From assembly GCA_947579605.1 (NCBI GenBank), contig OX388305.1, forward strand, positions 32,749,542 through 32,813,541: DNA of 64,000 bases. The letters run 5' to 3'. The stretch is from Athripsodes cinereus (taxonomy: Eukaryota > Arthropoda > Insecta > Trichoptera > Leptoceridae). The notes beneath the pieces are model-generated. The model was not told where the DNA came from. It worked only from the letters and a program-made list of their open reading frames with translations, and made no database searches. Position 1 is the stretch's first letter; each line of letters begins with the position of its first letter. Shown piece after piece: positions 61,003 through 64,000 of this stretch. Both the position numbers and the translations under genes were made by a program.

Positions 61003-61230
61003 TGACGCGAAGGTAATTTCTCGCCTTTGACTCACGCAATACCATGGGTTCGTTTTTCGTTCGGAGCAGAATGAAAAATGCGCTATTTCCAATTTTCCTG
61101 AGTCTGGGTGTTTCATGTAAATGTGTTGGTGCATTGTAAATGTATATCGTCGCGTAAGTAATCATAATAAAGAATTTATATTTTAGTTTCGTATTAACTT
61201 GATCTGTGTGAATTGACCATAATAATATGT
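61003..61230 (+). repeat. SINE family B, degraded full-length copy
   Basis: CTCGCCTTTGACTCACGC, a B-box-like GGGTTCG, CCTGAGTCTGGGTGTTTCAT, TCGTCGCGTAAGTAATCATA and TTGATCTGTGTGAATTG. The minus-strand open frame 60935-61165 across it is not a gene. Confidence 0.75.
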
Positions 61231-62028
61231 TATATTATGTCCCTGAGAAACTCCTTTTATATTTTAATTTTAAATGTTGAGAGCTTAGTCACCCGTTAAC
61301 ACGGTTGGCTTAGTTTGGGATTAACTTAGCATTACCTATACTGGATTCAAATGGTCAGTTTCAAGTGTATACAAATAATATAACATTTTCATAATATTCA
61401 ATAAACCTGGATTACTTGCAAAAAGTAAACATAATTTAAAGTTCCACTATGGTATTTGTTAAGCCTACGTGTACATATAATAACAGATATTCTCAACTAT
61501 CTCCATTATATTTTATGACTATATTATATTGTTTGCTGTGAAAGCGATTACAAGTATAGTTTTCCCTTCGGGCTACTTACATACCACTGTCATAAAAGTG
61601 TTTATTTTCTGTATTAAATACGTCTCCATAATAAACATTATAATCCGCCACATGGTAATAAACTAGTTTAAGTAGAACTAAAATATTAATCTATTATAAA
61701 TGTGAGTCTTGTGGGTGTCGTTAGAGCACATAAATACAATACAAAGAAGGCCATTTCTGATGTGCGAAGCAGCTTGAACGATTTGTGCAAGTAAAACATT
61801 TGAATAAGTATACGCCATTTCTACAATATAGAATACATATATCGTCTATACATTTTCACAGTTGAACATAAAAAGGTACATAAAATTTAAATAATCAACT
61901 ACTATATAATGAGAAGTCATATGCATTGCCCCAATCAGAATTTCTCCTGGTATGAGGGGTCAAGCTTCAGTATCCTGATCACTTATTTTAATTAAACTAT
62001 ACTAATTACAAACTCAAATTAAATTACA

Positions 62029-62660
62029 CTAATCACACAATCGTTCACTAATCATAAACTTCTTCAATTCCCTCTTAAAGACATTAAGGCTCGCTGTGGA
62101 CTTAATTATTTCTGGGAGTGAATTATATGCCAGTGATGCAGTGTATATACTATATACAACTGTATCTCGCTCTATTGGTTCTAGGATAGTCCATTCTGAT
62201 ATGTTCTCTCTGTCTTGTTTGGTAATTATGTATCGCACCGGCTGTCACAATATCAATATTAGTTTTAGTAAGTTCATTTCTTAATTTAAAAATCATCTTA
62301 GCTTTTTCTGTCAGTATTAATTCCTCCAGATTATATTCTTTAGTCATTTCATATAAGTCAGCAGTTCTTGTGTATCTATTTAATTTGTATACTATTTTTA
62401 TTGCTTTATTCATTGCTCTTTGTATTTTGTTCCTCAACTGGGTGCTACACTGTGACCATACTTATATTCCATATGTGATCTGAGGTAATATAAATGCGTT
62501 ATAAATAATCTTTTTAGTTTCCAAATTGAAAAAATCTTTTCTTTTCATTATGCCAATGATTCCAGAAATCATAGCTTTATACTTATAATTTCTAGGACCC
62601 TCTTTAGAGGTAGGTACTCTGTGATTTCGTCTTATTTTCAAGATTCTTTGATATTAAAAA
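62029..62660 (-). pseudogene. APE-type LINE RT C-terminal region, broken
   Basis: Minus strand: ISGIIGIMKRKDFF and IIYNAFILPQITYGI, a stop near 62468, then VWSQCSTQLRNKIQRAMNKA, YNLEELILTEKAKMIFKLRN and, after a frameshift near 62200, SIYTASLAYNSLPEIIKSTA to the end SERLCD. Matches the C-terminal thumb-like region of jockey/CR1-type ORF2. Two disruptions make it dead. Confidence 0.75.
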
Positions 62661-64000
62661 TAAATTATATATTACGCTTATCCGTGCTGGTGGAATGACG
62701 CGGGCTGATGTACCAATTCCAAAGATACGGAAGGCATGTCGCCACGGAGAATCCGAGTAGATAATAATAATTCATAACACAATTCAGCGTACTCAACCAT
62801 CCAAATAATTTTATTTAACGTGGCAAATTGTAGCTATTCAAGTCTTCTAATTCATGCAACCAAGCATGAAACGAAGCCTAATTCAAATACTGTTTAATCC
62901 AAAAATTACTTGCTGCTGTAAATGTGCATCTTCAATACCTTCTAATTTTTCAATCCACCATCTTCTCATTACTTGACCGATGTTATTTTAACTATATTTA
63001 ATTTCTTTTGTTTTGTCGTACCTTCTACTCCACGATCTTAAAGATTTTATATTTACCATTGTTTCTTCCACCTATGTGACCAACACATTGCTACTTTATC
63101 CATGAATTGAAGAATAAACTACAAAAAAAGCTCATTATTCAAACATTGAAAATGTAACACTCGTTTGTTCATTATCAATAATAGTAAAGGCTTGTAAGTG
63201 CTTGGCATTCACAATCGTGATGGCTGGGACGTTATTGACATGAATTGATGTCTATTCATATAATGTGTACATAAGTATACACATCTATATGTTTTAATGC
63301 GTGCCATATGAGATACCACACCATAGCTGTGGCATTTTATCACAATCATATATAAAAAATATGATAACGTGACGATGAAGTAACTATATGTATTTTTTTT
63401 ATAAAGCCTTCTGCGTTATAATGATGAACACCACATACATTAAGGGAGGGATTCCCAGCACTTACCCCTGGATGTTTCAAGAACATCAGTTCTCATGTCA
63501 TCCAGTCAATCTAGAGCAAAAGCTTTTTTTTTATCAAAAAGTGTGCTCGAGGTTGTCCTTATGGGATTTCCTCTACAAAACCCACTCGACAATTAAAATA
63601 CTCCCTTGATGTATCCTTGGTGTAAAATCTCCCACCGAGGATGACACACACATTTATACAATATAATACATGATTTTTAAAACAAAAAAAATCTTACGTC
63701 TAGAAATATACATAACTTTTCTTAAGTCTATCTTAAAGTAAACTATTACAAAATTTATATGTGCCTACATACGATTACAAAATATATTTAACTCAACAAG
63801 CAAATGCACATGTTTTATACTCACCAAGGGCAGCAAGGAATAAAAACTCACCTCCTGTGTGGAGAAAAAGCAAATGATAATCACCAAAATGGTATCGTTT
63901 AATACGAGTTTGAGGGAAAATAAGATCGCTTCAATTCGAAATAAAAATCTTGCGTGTCAAAGTGACAAAATAACTAAGCGATGTAAGTTTACAAGACAAT

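Larger units (their letters stand above)
35347..64000 (+). other. Downstream neuroligin intron, incomplete
   Basis: After the donor at 35347 no further neuroligin exon could be recognised up to the end of the window, so this is most simply one intron of more than 28 kb. Short exons could have been missed by eye. Stretches with no supported feature, all AT-rich, are 36349-37091, 37671-39755, 39789-40710, 40945-41680, 41770-44690, 45115-46200, 47310-47920, 55529-58150, 59107-59977, 60313-61000, 61231-62028 and 62661-64000. Confidence 0.6.

Noticed and set aside
62690..63100. Possible transposon coding remnant (GC-richer patch and an RT/transposase-like minus-strand reading)
   Set aside because: Frames are broken within a few codons and no motif could be named.

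Overview
This 64 kb window is AT-rich animal DNA, almost certainly from an insect. It has spliced genes with consensus GT-AG introns, no prokaryotic-style gene packing, many short TACCTACC-type runs, and a dense load of transposons of the kinds common in lepidopteran and hemipteran genomes: mariner, Helitron, hAT, foldback MITEs, tRNA-derived SINEs and APE-type and R2-type LINEs. I cannot decide between those orders from sequence alone.

Only one host gene is supported. It is the 5' part of a neuroligin-family synaptic adhesion gene on the + strand. The first coding exon (acceptor end at 24107, exon 24108-25613) carries a GC-rich leader with two upstream ORFs, a reading frame that opens at 24250, and the start of the cholinesterase-like domain. 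After a 9.5 kb intron, the second coding exon (35129-35346) continues that domain through the conserved SEDCLYLNLYVP block. Splice phases match exactly (AG + A restores an Arg codon). No further exon was found in the remaining 28.6 kb, so 35347-64000 reads as an incomplete giant intron. The region 1-24107 is upstream intron or intergenic DNA.

The rest is repeats. 1-9.7 kb: SINEs, a 467-bp tandem duplication of SINE plus LINE, an internally deleted mariner with intact ends, and a lone arm of a foldback element. 10.3-15.8 kb: 3' ends of several LINEs, including a clean R2-type endonuclease domain. 15.8-19.3 kb: featureless AT-rich DNA. 19.3-23.9 kb: four large hairpin elements. First intron: a Helitron with a retroposon nested inside it, SINEs, and a foldback MITE beside exon 2. 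Downstream intron: a hairpin caught in a recent tandem duplication, a hAT MITE with a perfect 8-bp target duplication, a long and largely intact antisense APE-type LINE (47925-50976), two more Helitrons, more SINEs and LINE tails.

The most interesting points are the very long open N-terminal extension of the neuroligin exon, its upstream-ORF arrangement, the cluster of large inverted repeats within about 200 bp of three neuroligin splice sites, and the several nested insertions with readable target-site duplications. No new multi-gene system was found.
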